From NCBI GenBank assembly GCA_023422775.1, contig JAFAGM010000004.1:34820-98819 (forward strand): DNA of 64,000 nucleotides, read 5' to 3'. The stretch comes from Pseudomonadota bacterium (GTDB taxonomy: Bacteria; Pseudomonadota; Alphaproteobacteria; Rhizobiales; Xanthobacteraceae). The notes beneath the pieces were generated by a model, which saw only the letters and a program-made list of their open reading frames with translations, was not told the DNA's origin and did no database searches. The number at the start of each line of letters is the position of its first letter. Positions within the stretch are counted from its first letter, which is position 1. This document shows, one piece after another, positions 62,672-64,000 of this stretch. Both the position numbers and the translations under genes were made by a program.

Positions 62672-63961
62672 TTACTGATAGATCGGGAAGCGGTCGGTGA
62701 GTGCCTTCACGCGTTCCTTGATGGCGGCTTCAACCAGCGGCGCCTTGCCGTCGGCCGATTGCGCCAGCGCGTTGAGCACTTCGGCGATCATGCCGCCGAC
62801 CTGCTGGAATTCGGCCACGCCGAAGCCCCGCGTGGTCGCCGCCGGTGTACCGAGGCGAAGCCCCGAGGTGACGAACGGCTTTTCCGGATCGAAGGGAATG
62901 CCGTTCTTGTTGCAGGTGATCGCAGCGCGCACCAGCGCCTTTTCGGAGACGTTGCCCTTCAGCCCCTTGGGCCTGAGGTCAACCAGCATCAGGTGATTGT
63001 CGGTGCCACCGGAGACGATGTCGAAGCCATGGCCGCGCAGCGTCTCCGCCAGTGCCTTGGCGTTCTCGACCACGTTCTTCGCGTAGATCTTGAAATCCGG
63101 GCGCAGCGCCTCACCGAAGGCGACCGCCTTGGCGGCGATGACGTGCATCAGCGGCCCGCCCTGGAGGCCGGGGAAGACGGCCGAGTTGATCTTCTTGGCG
63201 ATGTCTTCGTCATTGGTGAGGATCATGCCGCCGCGCGGGCCGCGCAGCGACTTGTGCGTGGTGGTGGTGACGACATGGGCGTGCGGGATCGGCGACGGGT
63301 GCACGCCGGCAGCAACGAGGCCGGCAATATGGGCCATGTCGACCATCAGCCAGGCGCCGACCGCATCAGCGATCTCGCGGAAGCGCTTCCAGTCCCAGAT
63401 GCGCGAATAGGCGGTGCCGCCGGCGAGGATCAGCTACGGCCTGGTCTCCTCGGCCTTCCTCGCGATCTCGTCCATGTCGAGCTGGTGATCGTCTTCACGC
63501 ACGCCGTAGGAGACGACGTTGAACCACTTGCCGGACATGTTGACCGGCGAACCATGGGTCAGGTGACCGCCGGAGTTCAGGTCGAGACCCATGAAGGTGT
63601 CGCCCGGCTGCAGCAGCGCCAGGAAGACCGCCTGGTTCATCTGCGAACCGGAGTTCGGCTGGACGTTGGCGAAGTTGACGCCGAAGAGCTTCTTGGCGCG
63701 TTCGATCGCGAGTTCTTCGGCGATATCGACAAACTGGCAGCCGCCATAGTAGCGCTTGCCCGGATAGCCCTCGGCATACTTGTTCGTCATGATCGAGCCC
63801 TGGGCTTCGAGCACGGCGCGCGAAACGATGTTCTCCGAGGCGATCAGTTCGATCTCATGGCGCTGGCGACCGAGTTCCTTCTGGATCGAGCCGAAGATTT
63901 CCGGATCGGTATCGGCAAGGGAACGCGTGAAGAAAACGTCGGTGGCGGAAGACTGGCTCAT
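62672..63961 (-). pseudogene. glyA: Serine hydroxymethyltransferase, interrupted by an in-frame TAG
   Basis: The full reading frame would encode about 429 residues, but TAG at 63434-63436 stops it after residue 175. Both sides are otherwise normal GlyA: SIQKELGRQRHEIELIASEN and GSQMNQAVFLALLQPGDTFM before, and LILAGGTAYSRIWDWKRFRE, VDMAHIAGLVAAGVHPSP and TTTTHKSLRG with the PLP lysine after. The stop stands where Lys (AAG) is expected in RPKLILAGG, so one A-to-T change explains it. The SD AAGGAG precedes ATG 63961. The downstream half has only internal ATG starts. It is either a nonsense mutation or a base error; this is the operon's first gene. Confidence 0.9.
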
Positions 63962-64000
63962 CCTCGAGGCTCCTTAAGGGTGGGTGGCACGGTGTTTACC

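Noticed and set aside
63434..63436. TAG as pyrrolysine or programmed readthrough in glyA
   Set aside because: No pyrrolysine genes are in view, the position is a normal Lys in GlyA, and these bacteria do not use pyrrolysine as far as is known. A mutation or base error is simpler.

Overview
The window reads as chromosomal DNA of a high-GC alphaproteobacterium of the Bradyrhizobium/Rhodopseudomonas type (Nitrobacteraceae). Pointers are the gene order glyA-nrdR-ribD-ribE-ribH-nusB-thiL, the order DUF177-plsX-fabH-ihfA-merR, a NadQ-type regulator in front of nadABC, a GcrA-like protein, and four kinds of imperfect palindromic intergenic repeat. I see no rRNA, transposase, phage gene or CRISPR array. 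There is one tRNA (Pro, GGG). The organism call is inferred from gene content, not from a search.

1-12.7 kb: the end of a PerM/AI-2E permease, a small monooxygenase-fold protein, a membrane diguanylate cyclase, rplM-rpsI, a thioesterase, an enoyl-CoA hydratase, a CoA-binding protein, metY, a secreted Pro/Ala-repeat protein, then nadQ and the overlapping nadA-nadB-nadC operon with two 7-5-7 palindromes before nadA. 12.7-15.1 kb: an FTR1-type iron permease, heme A synthase and a DUF2842 protein.

15.1-24.2 kb: a polysaccharide locus with a deacetylase-fold protein, a CelD-type acetyltransferase, a Wzz/GumC chain-length protein, a GT4 glycosyltransferase, a polyprenyl-phosphate sugar transferase and an O-antigen-ligase-like polymerase. 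The deacetylase has lost its metal ligands and the GumC kinase domain has lost its Walker A lysine. 24.2-31.8 kb: assorted metabolic genes, a GrlR-like protein, and a small ribbon-helix-helix-like protein behind a composite repeat, followed by a GcrA-like gene.

31.8-49 kb is the most interesting part. Five perfect TTGA-N6-TCAA sites (FixK/FNR boxes) lie in front of genes within about 12 kb. The genes behind them are a DUF3302-HlyD-secreted protein operon, an unknown gene with a PPK2 polyphosphate kinase, a CoA-transferase pair with a MaoC hydratase, a PHA-synthase-like DUF3141 protein with pta-ackA-fabI, a GNAT acetyltransferase, and a second PerM/AI-2E permease. Read together they suggest a low-oxygen energy and carbon-overflow regulon built on acetyl phosphate, CoA transfer, polyhydroxyalkanoate-type chemistry and polyphosphate. 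Three tiny membrane-protein ORFs (34, 32 and 29 codons) sit at its edge.

49.4-64 kb is housekeeping: tRNA-Pro, a MerR regulator, ihfA, fabH, plsX, DUF177, a cytochrome bc1 chaperone, a BamE lipoprotein, a Bug-type binding protein, a proton-pumping pyrophosphatase, and the riboflavin/nusB/thiL operon headed by glyA. glyA carries an in-frame TAG that splits it, which is either a real nonsense mutation or a base error.
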